Assembly: GCA_035578905.1 (NCBI GenBank)
Contig: JAQJVL010000004.1
Coordinates: 8,726,144 to 8,790,143 of the forward strand
Reading direction: 5' to 3'
Length of the DNA stretch: 64,000 nt
Source of the DNA: Stictocephala bisonia
Taxonomy: Eukaryota > Arthropoda > Insecta > Hemiptera > Membracidae
The notes below the pieces were generated by a model, which was not told where the DNA came from, did not search any database, and worked only from the letters and a program-made list of their open reading frames with translations. Numbering within the stretch: position 1 is the stretch's first letter; each line of letters starts with the position of its first letter. Of this stretch, positions 35,575-47,130 are shown piece after piece. The position numbers were made by a program, and so were the translations under genes.

Positions 35575-37228
35575 CATCCTCACCGTGACACATATAGTGT
35601 CATAGAGAATAGAGATAATGATTGGTAACTGATCTCACCAGTTATCTAAGTAACTATATAAAACTCACTTATCACGTTATATTTCAACAGTTATAAGTAA
35701 CTTGTAACAGTCATAATAACAATTGTAACTCACTACTTAGCAATAAATATTTGGAAAATATCGGTACCTAATTAAGGGGTTTACAAGATGGCATGCGAGG
35801 AATTGTCATTGTGTAGTACACAGTGACTGCACAGAGTCATCATTTATCTTCACCGTGACACATATAGTGTGGTGTAAGTTAATCAATGGGTTTACAAGAT
35901 GGCATGCGAGGAACTGTCATTGTGTAGTACCCAGTGACTGCACAGAGTCATCATTTATCTTCACCGTGACACATATAGTGTGGTGTAAGTTAATTAAGGG
36001 GTTTACAAGATGGCATGCGAGGAACTGTCATTGTGTAGTACACAGTGACTGCACAGAGTCATCATTTATCTTCACCATGACACATATAGTGTGGTGTAAG
36101 TTAATTAAGGGGTTTACAAGATGGCATGCGAGGAACTGTCATTGTGTAGTACACAGTGACTGCACAGGGTCATCATTTATCTTCACCGTGACACATATAG
36201 TGTGGTGTAAGTTAATTAAGGGGTTTACACGATGGCATGCGAGGAACTGTCATTGTGTAGTACACAGTGACTGCACAGAGTCATCATTTATCTTCACCGT
36301 GACACATATAGTGTGGTGTGAGTTAATTAAGGGGTTTACAAGATGGCATGCGAGGAACTGTCATTGTGTAGTACCCAGTGACTGCAAAGAGTCATCATTT
36401 ATCTTCACCGTGACACATATAGTGTGGTGTAAGTTAATTAAGGGGTTTACAAGATGGCATGCGAGGAACTGTCATTGTGTAGTACACAGTGACTGCACAG
36501 AGTCATCATTTATCCTCACCGTGACACATATAGTGTGGTGTAAGTTAATCAATGGGTTTACAAGATGGCATGCGAGGAACTGTCATTGTGTAGTACCCAG
36601 TGACTGCACAGAGTCATCATTTATCTTCACCGTGACACATATAGTGTGGTGTAAGTTAATTAAGGGGTTTACAAGATGGCATGCGAGGAACTGTCATTGT
36701 GTAGTACACAGTGACTGCACAGAGTCATCATTTATCTTCACCGTGACACATATAGTGTGGTGTAAGTTAATTAAGGGGTTTACAAGATGGCATGCGAGGA
36801 ACTGTCATTGTGTAGTACACAGTGACTGCACAGAGTCATCATTTATCTTCACCGTGACACATATAGTGTGGTGTAAGTTAATTAAGGGGTTTACAAGATG
36901 GCATGCGAGGAACTGTCATTGTGTAGTACACAGTGACTGCACAGAGTCATCATTTATCTTCACCGTGACACATATAGTGTGGTGTAAGTTAATCAAGGGG
37001 TTTACAAGATGGCATGCGAGGAACTGTCATTGTGTAGTACACAGTGACTGCACAGAGTCATCATTTATCTTCACCGTGACACATATAGTGTGGTGTAAGT
37101 TAATTAAGGGGTTTACACGATGGCATGCGAGGAACTGTCATTGTGTAGTACACAGTGACTGCACAGAGTCATCATTTATCTTCACCGTAACACATATAGT
37201 GTGGTGTAAGTTAATTAAGGGGTTTACA
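35575..37228. repeat. 111-bp tandem minisatellite, about 14 copies
   Basis: Unit landmarks GGTGTAAGTTAATTAAGGGG, TTTACAAGATGGCATGCGAG and CATTGTGTAGTACACAGTGA recur every 111 bases (35871, 35982 ... 37203), with a first, interrupted unit from 35575. Because 111 is divisible by three and the unit lacks stops in one frame, it gives a 463-codon plus-strand frame of 37-residue repeats. Substitutions between units are mostly amino-acid changing (Glu/Gly, Thr/Lys, His/Pro, Lys/Glu, Val/Met), so no selection on protein is evident. I treat it as non-coding. Confidence 0.97.
35603..35772. repeat. 170-bp inverted repeat, right arm, inside a satellite unit
   Basis: Reverse-complement copy of 35072-35241. 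It interrupts the first unit of the 111-bp array: left flank ACACATATAGTGT, right flank ATTAAGGGGTTTAC. These are contiguous in other units apart from 11 bases (GGTGTAAGTTA) missing here. Confidence 0.92.
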
Positions 37229-37285
37229 TTTCAGTTGGAGGAATAGGAAAATGTTACACTACGATTCGGAATTAAAATCCAAGGT

Positions 37286-37858
37286 TCACGCGGTGCCGCT
37301 CACATGCATATCATGTCGCAGGCTTTACCTGGCCTGATACACATGTTGTACGGTATCGGAGGGTAAGCATTAGGCACTGCCGCTCACATGCATGTCATAT
37401 CGCAGGCCTTACCTGGCCTGATACACATGTTGTACGGTATCGGAGGGTAAGCATTAGGCACTGCCGCTCACATGCATGTCATATCGCAGGCCTTACCTGG
37501 CCTAATACACATGTTGTACGGTATCGGAGGGTAAGCATTAGGCACTGCCGCTCACATGCATGTCATATCGCAGGCCTTACCTGGCCTGATACACATGTTG
37601 TACGGTATCGGAGGGTAAGCATTAGGCACTGCCGCTCACATGCATGTCATATCGCAGGCCTTACCTGGCCTGATACACATGTTGTACGGTATCGGAGGGT
37701 AAGCATTAGGCACTGCCGCTCACATGCATGTCTATCGCAGATCTTATCTGGCCTGATACACATGTTGTACGGTATTGGAGGCTAAGCATTAGGCACTGCC
37801 GCTCACATGCATGTCTATCGCAGGCCTTACCTGGCCTGATACACATTTTGTATGGTAT
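37286..37858. repeat. 84-bp tandem minisatellite, about 7 copies
   Basis: Unit landmarks CACTGCCGCTCACATGCATG, GCAGGCCTTACCTGGCCTGA and TTGTACGGTATCGGAGGG; spacing 84 bases (37375, 37459 and so on). The last two copies carry a two-base deletion (ATGTCTATCGC). The unit is distinctly GC-richer than its surroundings and starts about 50 bases after the 111-bp array ends. Confidence 0.97.
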
Positions 37859-38103
37859 CTTATAAAATTATCTTTACAAATCATCATTGCTAATTTGTAG
37901 GATATTTCTAATTGTTCTGTTGGTTAAAAAACAAACACAACACTTTAGTGTTCTTGTATTTAGTGGTTCATGATTCTCCCGTTACTTTTTTATGTAGCTG
38001 TGTTGGATAAGTTGAAATATTTCATTATTTTTTTAAGTAGTCTTTTATATAAATTATTGATGAATTACTTTTCAATATTTTTTATAGTATTTGTATTGAA
38101 GCC

Positions 38104-38995
38104 TGTACGTGTATGGGTGGACGGGTGGGTCAATACCCCTGTACGTGTATGGGTGGGCAAGTGGGTCAATAACACTGTTCGTGTATGGATGGGTGGGTGG
38201 GTCAATACTCCTGTACGTGTATGGGTGGGCAGGTGGGTCAATACCTCTGTACGTGTATGGGTGGGCAAGTGGGTCAATAACACTGTTCGTGTATGGATGG
38301 GTGGGTGGGTCAATACTCCTGTACGTGTATGGGTGGGCAAGTGGGTCAATAACACTGTTCGTGTATGGATGGGTGGGTGGGTCAATACTCCTGTACGTGT
38401 ATGGGTGGGCGGGTGGGTCAATACCCCTGTACGTGTATGGGTGGGCGGTTGGGTTAATACCCCTGTACGTGTATGGGTGGGCGGTTGGGTTAATACCCCT
38501 GTACGTGTATGGGTGGGCGGTTGGGTTAATACCCCTGTACGTGTATGGGTGGGCGGTTGGGTTAATACCCCTGTACGTGTATGGGTGGGCGGTTGGGTCA
38601 ATACCCCTGTACGTGTATGGGTGGACGGGTGGGTCAATACCCCTGTACGTGTATGGGTGGGCAAGTGGGTCAATAACACTGTTCGTGTATGGATGGGTGG
38701 GTGGGTCAATACTCCTGTACGTGAATGGGTGGGCGGGTGGGTCAATACCTCTGTACGTGTATGGGTGGGCAAGTGGGTCAATAACACTGTTCGTGTATGG
38801 ATGGGTGGGTGGGTCAATACTCCTGTACGTGTATGGGTGGGCAAGTGGGTCAATAACACTGTTCGTGTATGGATGGGTGGGTGGGTCAATACTCCTGTAC
38901 GTGTATGGGTGGGTGGGTGGGTCAATACCCCTGTACGTGTATGGGTGGGCGGTTGGGTTAATACCCCTGTACGTGTTTGGGTTGGCGGGTTATCA
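38104..38995 (+). repeat. 36-bp G-rich minisatellite (dispersed family), about 25 copies
   Basis: Unit GTACGTGTATGGGTGGGCGG followed by GTGGGTCAATACCCCT, 36 bases. Variants are arranged in blocks: a dimer of GGGCAAGTGGG plus GGATGGGTGGG units (72 bases) repeated five times, and a homogeneous run of GGGCGGTTGGGTTAA units at 38435-38600. Three units hold GGGTGGGCGGGTGGG or GGGTGGGTGGGTGGG. Since 36 is a multiple of three, frames stay open on both strands (343, 316 and 286 codons); these are artefacts. Confidence 0.97.
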
Positions 38996-40641
38996 CTGTA
39001 ATACGTGGGGTCATCAACATCGTCGAATGTACGTTTCTATTGCATTTTTTCATAATTAATTGTAATTTTTTGAGGTTTTTTAATAATAATATTGTTCTAT
39101 ACAATATTAGCTATACGTTAGCAATTGAAATGCAACACAAGTCCATAAATATCACCGGAAGGCAGGAGGAATTTTTATATTTGTAAAAACGTTGTGTTTG
39201 CCTTTTAAACACTATAGGTGTTGGAATCTAAAAAAATTATAATAATAATCCAATGCCAACAAACAACTTTTAAACTGAAATTATTGTATTATAAGTACGT
39301 ACAATGTCTATCATAAAAAAAAACAATCTCACCCACTGTACCGACTAAAACACCGAATAAACACAATTTATCTCACTAGTGGCAAAGTAATAAATAACTC
39401 ATGTACTTGGAGACAACATGTTGAGGAACTTGTAGAATTGTAGGTGAAAGGTTCTATGGTGACATCGACGTAGGCAGTACTAGAGAAGTCTGGGATGTCC
39501 TTGTTGCATGGTAGTCAATGTTCAGATGTTGTGTAGGGAAGAGGTTTGAATATCAGGCTTGTTAGTTAGCTGAAAACCAGACCAACACTATGTGATTAGG
39601 ATAAAACTTAACGCTGTAGGTCTCTTAGTTTCATTGTATATTGGGCTATTAATAAATAGCTCTTTCTGAGGAAGAGTCGACTTAGTCAGTAACAATGACT
39701 ACACTCGTTCATCTATACTCGTCACATTAATTTGCCCTTCATATATACGATCAGCGTCTTAATATTGAATAATAAATAATTGATTTAATAGACCTTTAAA
39801 ACATAATTATTATTTAGCATAAAGTGGCAGGTCTTGTATTATCTGTGATTAGGTAAACGCACTCCGCTACTGTTGTTTAACACATGGAGCAGTTTTCTCG
39901 GAAATTGGTGACACTGACAGTGTTTCGGCCTCAGCTTGACAATGTCAAAATCTCACTTAGTGTCGAGATTTCTGACATTGATTGTGTAACGTTGTGTAGC
40001 TTATAAAATAGTACTTTCTAAATATACTACATATTTTTAAAATAAGTTTATGGTAATGCAATATTGTGGTGAACTCCTATTTAAATAAATTAATAAATTC
40101 TATTCTATATTCTAATTAAAATACAATTGAACTTTCTTCATGCACTCTTTATAATATTTACTCGTTTTAAATCTTCATTCATTATGTTCTTAAAAATTTA
40201 ATTTATAATCATGAAACTTAGTTCATCAATTTGATTTATCCAGATAAACATTATTTGTATTTAAATAGATGAACTCTAAATATGTTTTTAAAAAACAAAT
40301 GATTTTTCTACGAACAATTTTTTAGTTGAATGTAAAAATTATTTTTTCTTTTAACCTTGCAGTGCAGTATGATATTTGATTTAAATTTCAGTTAAACTCT
40401 CCTAAAAAAGGGAATTTGAATCACATTATTACTCGAAGAGTCTGGTGTTTAACTACCTGTTACTTCCATATGACATTCCCATAAATTGTATTGTTCTTCC
40501 CCTAAGCTACACTCCTGTATACACCTTCACGAAACTCTCGGAATGAACACAAACTATGGACAGTCACACAGCAGTCTTAAGTGGTTAACAAAAGTTGAAT
40601 TTTGGAAAGTTCACAAGTTTATAATGCATATGTAGGTGGTA
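38996..40641. other. Intergenic spacer
   Basis: AT-rich; no frame or repeat recognised. Part of 39380-39720 is of more even composition and could be an undiagnosed old repeat. Confidence 0.5.
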
Positions 40642-41200
40642 CAGTAGAACCTCGCTAATTCGAAGTTCAAGCAAAAGGCAATTTATTTCGAATTATAGGG
40701 TGTTTGAATTATCGAGAGCTCGAATTATAGAGGTAGAGTGAAAAACTCTGAATTATAGAAGTGATTACTTTACTGTAAAAACATATTCTAACACATAAAA
40801 ACCACAACAAATCAAAACAAACAACAAGGATCACCGGACAACAATGACTAATGGGTCAACTCGGATGGAAACTGCGTACACTAAGTCATCTGTACTAGTT
40901 CATGTTTCAATAGGCTTATTTTTTGTCCTCATTACGAATTTCAGAGGCTTTCTACGTCTTGGTTTGAATTTTAGAGGTTAACTTCAAGTTTTAGAGGTAA
41001 GGCTTTGAATTGCGGCATCAAGCTTCAAATTCTAGAGGTCCGACTGTGCAAAATTTTAAATTGTAGAGGCTAAATTGTGCCCTAAATCCCTCCAAGTTAC
41101 CGGATTTTTTTTCAAATATCTTTTCTCAAGGGAATAGACAGAAAATACTAATTATAGAGGTTTTTGAATTACCGAGGTTCGAATAAGCAAGGTTCTACTG
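40642..41200. mobile_element. Pogo/Tigger-like MITE (559 bp)
   Basis: Left terminus CAGTAGAACCTCGCTAATTC; right terminus, reverse complemented, CAGTAGAACCTTGCTTATTC. Both are flanked by TA, the target duplication of the Tc1/mariner superfamily, and the CAGTxGAACCT start is characteristic of pogo/Tigger elements. The interior is full of AATTATAGAGGT-like repeats (40720-41175) and has no transposase. Confidence 0.88.
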
Positions 41201-41345
41201 TATAAACCGTGTCGTGTTACTTGCAGAAGGGTCGGGGACTTCTACTTCAGGCCTGGAGAGTATTGGAAGGGCACCTGACGGCGGAGGTATAATCTCCTGG
41301 TCATAAATCGATTATGGGAGGTTGATTGCACACCCTAGTTTAAAT

Positions 41346-41845
41346 TCACGTACGGTGATATCGACCTACCCACTCACTCAACCACACAAGTACGGTGATA
41401 TTGACCCACCCACTCTTAAAGTACGGTAATACTGACCGACCCACCAACCAATTCAGGCGCAGTGTTATTGACACACCCACCCACAAATACACGTTCAGTG
41501 ATATTGACTTACCCTCCCATAAACGTAAGGTGGTATTTACCCACCCTCTGCCCCACCATATTTGAGCAGGTGTATTGACCCACCCACACATGCACATTTG
41601 CTATTGACACACCCGCCCACCTATACACGTACGGCGGTATTGACTCTTCCACCCATACATGTTCGGTAATATTGACCAACCCACCCACCCATACACGTAG
41701 AGTAGTATTGACCCACCCAAATACTCGTACATTGTTATTGAACCCACCCACCCATACACTAGAGTAGTATTGACCCACCCATATTAGTTCACATGTATTG
41801 ACCCACCCACTAACCCATACATGTACAGTGGTATTGACGCACAGT
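41346..41845 (-). repeat. G-rich dispersed minisatellite, locus 3 (diverged)
   Basis: About 14 degenerate units of the ACACGTACGGTGATATTGAC / CCACCCACCC type, C-rich on the plus strand. Unit length varies from about 30 to 45 bases, so the array is older than that at 38104. Minus-strand open frames here are repeat translations. Confidence 0.9.
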
Positions 41846-42634
41846 ACTTTTTTTCTATTTTTCCTTACTTGTCCTTACTTGTCCTTAATTATCATTGGAA
41901 GTTACCTATTATTTTTCTTATATTAATAAATTAAAGTTTTTAGTTGTTTTAGTCAGTGTATATTGCAAGTATATAAAATGGTTGTGACCACGGCACCACA
42001 GGGTGACTCAGAAGCAAGTCAAAACTAAGAAGGACTGGATTAAAATATCATGTATTTATTAAATAGTTTTATTTTTTCAGCTAACCACACTGGGCAGAGT
42101 GGTTAGTTTTATTCTGAATTTTGTATTTGTTCTGAATATGGTACATTACGAGAAAAATAAATTTCATTATTTCCAGTATTGATGTAAATATGAAACAACT
42201 ACAAGTAGCCCGGGACTGGCCAAACTTAATCACCAAAAATGAACAGTGGGCATAAACTATTTTAATGTAGCTGGTACCAAATTTTTTTGCCAGTTCTATC
42301 AATACTGTATTCCTACCATAAACAGTAAATACAAATATAAATTTATGAAAACTATGATATAGATATAGATAATATATATATAGATAAAATACTTTTATGA
42401 GATATTATGAAGGTAATAGTATTTGTCATAGTTTGTCATATATTTCTTAGTTATTGTAAGTAATAAATAGATATTTACATAATTAGTAAATATGAATAGC
42501 CATCAGGTATGAAAATTATGGTGACTTTTTGCTATATATTACTACGTTTCAAGTTATTATTAACTCTTTTCAACCGTTTATTTTTATGTGACGATCAGGC
42601 AAAATTCAACTTTGTGAATGCAGAATATGCATTA
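41846..42634. other. Intergenic spacer
   Basis: No supported feature. A short hairpin (ACCACACTGGGCAGAGTGGT) is at 42084. Confidence 0.5.
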
Positions 42635-42708
42635 CAATAGTGATTGTGATGGTAATTTGGTGAGTGATATTTGGTTTGAGAAAAATGTCAGGAGATGATA
42701 GGTTAAAG

Positions 42709-42743
<35 letters not shown>

Positions 42744-43193
42744 GGTGGGTTGAATAAGAAGGTTATCCAACCATGTCGTTAGGGGGTGGATTGGGGGGGA
42801 GCCTAAGAAGTCGTCCTTTGGCTGGGGGTTAGGAAGATCATCAGTTAAGTGGGGTGGGGGAGGTTTTGTAGTTGTATGTCTTGAGTGGGGGTGAGATTGG
42901 TCGTAAATTAGTATCTGTTGTTGGGTTAGAGGGCTCATCTTTATATATTCCTTTGTTGAGTTTAAGCAGTCAGTACATGTTCCTTTGGATGGGTGGGAGT
43001 ACTCGTGTAGTTGTGTCTCTTGGTGGGTGGGAGCAGTGGTCTAGTTGTCTCTTGGGTGGATTTGCTCATCAAGTTGTATTCCCACAAAAAAAAAAAAAAA
43101 AAAAAAAACATACAAAAATCTTTAATCTATCATCTCCTGACATTTTTCTCAAACCAAATATCACCCACCAAATTACCATCACAATCAATATTC
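42635..43193. mobile_element. Foldback with inward poly-T/poly-A and a G-rich core
   Basis: Left arm 42635-42742 (TGATTGTGATGGTAATTTGG, then GAAAAATGTCAGGAGATGAT, ending in 31 T) and right arm 43086-43193 (23 A, then ATCATCTCCTGACATTTTTC and CCAAATTACCATCACAATCA) are reverse complements over about 75 bases plus the homopolymer. The 340-base centre (42743-43085) has strong G/T strand bias with many GGGTGG motifs. Either two copies of one poly-A-tailed sequence inserted tail to tail, or a true foldback element. Confidence 0.75.
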
Positions 43194-45562
43194 ATTACAA
43201 CTGTAGCCTTAAGAGGTATAAAATAATCCATGAAAGGTGAAGTCTGTATAACCAATTAATCAACAGTTATTTTAAATAAAGTTAACAAAGTAATGAATCT
43301 TACTAAAGTTTACAATAAATTACAATTCAAACACAAAAACATATATAAAAAATAAGAGTTACACCCTATCTTGCTCTTAAACTTCAACATTCAATAATAT
43401 CAAGAGAATAAAAAACATATATATTTAGAGGAACAATTCATTAAAATAAAATACTAACAATAAAACCACAAACTTAACGAGTAAACCAAAAATTGAAACC
43501 AATAAACTTTAACCCACAAGTGATGTTTGTTTAAACGAAATAATACTAAGAAATAGGCCTAATAACAATAATAAATAGGCTTACCAATAATAAATGAAAA
43601 AATAAATAAAAAATAAATTTGTTGAAGAACTTACGAATAGTTTATAAAAAATGTCAGCTTTTAAATTGACTTTATTACTATCTGATTATTCCAGTCATAT
43701 TACATACCTTTAAAATATTTCATATAAACAGGCCTAATATAAATGAATACATCGTACAATAATGCTAAATTATCATTTTATTTTTATTTCAGGTGAATTA
43801 AATTGTAGTTAGATGTTGGTATAATATTGGCGAGTAATGTTTTAGTTTCCTTGAGTTTACTTGTTCAGTTAATTAATACTTTTTGGATTGAGCGTAATAA
43901 TATTTTCGGAACGTAAAGACTTTTCCATTTTCATTCGAAGTTCTAGTACTCTTGTTCAAGCACAAATCCTTTTGACATTTTCAATTCATTTTATCTATGT
44001 AAAATGCAGAATCATGAAAGTCTGAGGAGGCCACGTTCTGTGTTTTTTCATGCAAGGATGCTTATTGAATATAAGCTACTTCATCTTATTTTTTCATTTA
44101 TTATGTGACAGATTTAACTGTACACTGTTTTCATTATGTAACAATTTCTCATAATGACGTAAATATACGTGTAATCAATTATTACAAACAATATATCATT
44201 GCATTTATTTTAAATGAAACCTTCCAACAATCGCGTGTCTCACTACCCTTTGTTTCTTGAAATTGGTTCAGCTGATAAAAAATGTCATGTTTTTTGTTAA
44301 TAAATAAAAGAATTTTAAGTTTTACAAAATATTATTTTCGTACTGGGTAATTATAAAACAGTTAGTACTCATTGTTCCCTGAATGAATGGGTAAAGAACC
44401 TAGCCAATCAACATTCTTTTATATGCACCTGAACAAAATTAAGTACATTGGTGAAAATTTTTTTTAGTATGGTCATTTTAAGGAAAGACCTATATTTTAA
44501 AAGTTTAATTGTTAGTATAAAAATAAATCTTATTCGTAACAAATATATTCACCTATGTAAATGTTTTCTAGGTAGGAAACAGGGAGTTTTTAGGGAATAA
44601 ACATTAGTTCTAACAATCAACAACATGTTTGATCAGTTATGTTTATGTGAAATTGTCTTATGCCCTACATCATGTTATGTAAGTTCTAAGAGAATCCCGC
44701 TAATACCGTCTAGTTATTAACATAAAACCCTTATACGAAAATACATAACCGTAGTTTTTACATAAAAATTATTAGATCATTTTATAGTTTTAAAAATAGG
44801 TAGAGTTGAAGATAATTTATATTATCTAAATCATTACTATATAATTGACTGAGGTAACATTTTGTTAATCATACTAATAAACAGGTTCAAATACACTTTC
44901 AAGGGCAAATAAATGTTTTTTCCTACCTTTGTTTTTTAACAATGCCATCATAAGGAGAGCTGGATAAAAAGAGGAATCAATATCATTTAACAATGGAACG
45001 AATGTTCTGTTGTGATATTTTACAATCATGGCGGCGATTGTAAAATATCAGGACAGAATCAATCTATACGCACTGGTTCACAAAGGATGTTTTATTGTAT
45101 GAGTATAACCACCTATGGGGACCATAGTCCAAATCTTTTGTCTCTTATATATATTTTTCTATAAATTTACTCCCATATTTGCCTATTTAAAAAAAAAAAT
45201 TATATTCATATTTTGACATATTTATTGGAAAATTACATTATTTATGTTTCTTTTTCTTGTTTTTGTTATGATATTAGCATTTTAACGTAGCATTCTGTTG
45301 TTGTAGTTTGATATTCTAAAGAAAAATTTAGTTAAATTTAGTTCCATCTCTAGGAATTTAAGAAATGTCATTTAAATTATTCTTTGTTCGTTTTAATTTT
45401 TTAATAATTACATACAAATGGTGAAAAGAAGGTTCTTAGAAGAATATAAATGTATAAAATTACGTCGAAACTGTAAAAACGAAGTTCTCAGAAGAAATTA
45501 GTGTTCAATATACAATCTGTCTACGTGGTGAAACCGAAGTTCCTAGAAGAGGAGGACTGTTC
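43194..45562. other. AT-rich intergenic stretch
   Basis: Mostly featureless. 45420-45560 holds three loose repeats of GAAGTTCTYAGAAGAA spaced about 60 bases, directly before the next minisatellite. Confidence 0.5.
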
Positions 45563-45760
45563 GTGTATGGGTAGGTGGTGAGATAATACCACTGTACATG
45601 TATGGATGATTGGGTGGTTTCATAGAACTCTCCGTGTATGTTTAAGTGGGTGGGCCAATACCACTGCACGAGTAAGGTCAGGTAGGTGGGTTAACCTAAA
45701 TATCATTGCACCTGTAAGGGTGGGTTGGTGGGCCAATACTACTGCAAGTCTAAGGTGTTA
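45563..45760 (+). repeat. G-rich dispersed minisatellite, locus 4 (interrupted)
   Basis: Five degenerate units of CTGTACATGTATGGATGATT / GGGTGGGCCAATACCACTG type. The run stops at GGTGTTA where the Harbinger element begins and resumes at 47079 with TTAGTTGGGTCAGTACCAC, so the element sits inside the array. Confidence 0.85.
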
Positions 45761-46556
45761 GGTTAAAAACAGACAGACAGTGTAGCGTAGCGCAGCGCAG
45801 CGTATTTTTTAAAACAAAATCATGCATTGATTCGATGCAAGACACACTAGTAGCGTTTTTCAGCGCAGCGTAGCGTAGCGCAGCGTAGGCTATACCGGAG
45901 GAACAAACTATTTTGTTTTTCTCAAAGCGCATTGGAGCGTATTCGAGTGAAGACATTACTCCCATCAGTGTTTGTGTACAATGGACACGGAACTACTGAT
46001 CTCCGAGGTGTTTGTCTTAAAATATTTGCTATTAATTTTTTAACCTTTTACAACGACGAGAAAATAATATTAATTGGTTGAGGCTTAGCTCCAGATACCT
46101 TAAGAATAATGAAGGAGAATTCCCCCATAAGAATAATGTTAAACTGTATTTAATATTTTTTATATTAAAATCTAAATCTAAAATATCTATACAAATTTAA
46201 AATTAACGCGTGCAAATTATGCATTTTTTCTTGAATACAAATCACAGTTTAATTTTACTTTGTATTCTTCAGATGAAACAATTAAACAACGCGGACCCAA
46301 CAAAATTATAACAGTGAAATAAGTAACAACGCAAATAATATCATAATATAGGCTATGTTTAAAATCTCTCAAATTTTATTATTTTAAGATGACCTTTATA
46401 ATTACACCTTCATAATTTTTAGGGTGTGCATTTTCTGGTCAGATTAGTGGGACTGAATTATAAAAAAATATCAGTAAATGTATACTGATTTACTCAGTAT
46501 ATTATTACATTACACAGCCTACCTCAAAAATTTTCTAAATGTTAATAATAGGCCCC

Positions 46557-46651
46557 TAAACGTACAGTGGTACTGAACCACCCACCCACTTCTACACGTA
46601 CAGTGGTATTGACCCACCCGCCCACTCCTACACGTACAGTGATATTGACTA
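46557..46651 (-). repeat. G-rich dispersed minisatellite, locus 5
   Basis: Three units (ACGTACAGTGGTATTGACCC, ACCCGCCCACTCCTACACGT) lying inside the Harbinger element. Confidence 0.9.
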
Positions 46652-46682
46652 CCACTGTCTCTTCTGCACTAATTGGTCTCCT

Positions 46683-46922
46683 CTAATTCGTTGTCTGCAT
46701 CTCCAAATCATCCTTCGCCAAACTGAATATATAATCGAACGTCATCATCAACATTATCGTGTAATCCATAAAATGAGACTCGTGTTTCCTAAGGACGGGA
46801 AATAAGTGGTGATATTCACCATGTTTGTTCTTACCCTTACACACGTCATGCACCCAGACACTTCTTCTATTGGGCAAAAACTGCCACCTTAAGGTATTTT
46901 CGCAAAGACTAATACCAATCAC
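46683..46922 (-). pseudogene. Harbinger transposase N-terminal exon (HARBI1-like)
   Basis: Seventy-nine codons on the minus strand including RRSVWVHDVCKGKNKHGEYH, HLFPVLRKHESHFMDY, and MTFDYIFSLAKDDLEMQTTN. This fits the conserved N-terminal region of HARBI1-type nucleases ([RK]RxxWVhxxxxxRxxxGEyhxLfxxL, then FxxYfRMs, then FdyIlxlIxxxixkxdTN). The DDE nuclease core should follow downstream (lower coordinates) but is missing. No intact start or end is implied; the Met at 46922 may be internal. Confidence 0.75.
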
Positions 46923-47130
46923 TTTCGATAGAGCCTTCCTCTATACTGTTGTGGTGTAATTCATGGTGTACTCAACCTACAATGCGCTACGCTGCGCTCT
47001 CTGTGTGTATTGGACTACATTGCGCTCGGCTACGCACGTTGCCCTGCGCTGCGCTACGCTGTCTGTGTGTTTTTACACTTAGTTGGGTCAGTACCACTTC
47101 AACTGTGAGAGTGGGTGAAACTATATGTGT

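Larger units (their letters stand above)
45761..47078 (-). mobile_element. PIF/Harbinger element, partial
   Basis: The left end GGTTAAAAACAGACAGACAG plus GTAGCGTAGCGCAGCG is mirrored at the right end (GCGCTACGCTGTCTGTGTG then TTTTTACAC), a terminal inverted repeat of roughly 35-40 bases. The element is flanked by TTA on both sides (45758-45760 and 47079-47081), the TWA-type 3-bp duplication of PIF/Harbinger. The interior holds one transposase exon on the minus strand and a small G-rich minisatellite. The catalytic part is absent, so the 1.3-kb element is non-autonomous. Confidence 0.82.

Noticed and set aside
35855..37246. 463-codon plus-strand open frame with 37-residue repeats, as a secreted or structural repeat protein
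   Set aside because: It coincides exactly with the 111-bp array. Differences between units are mainly nonsynonymous, there is no signal peptide, and the start lies inside a repeat unit.
37970..39059. Open frames of 343, 316 and 286 codons as genes
   Set aside because: Three overlapping frames on both strands of the 36-bp array are open because the unit is a multiple of three without stops.
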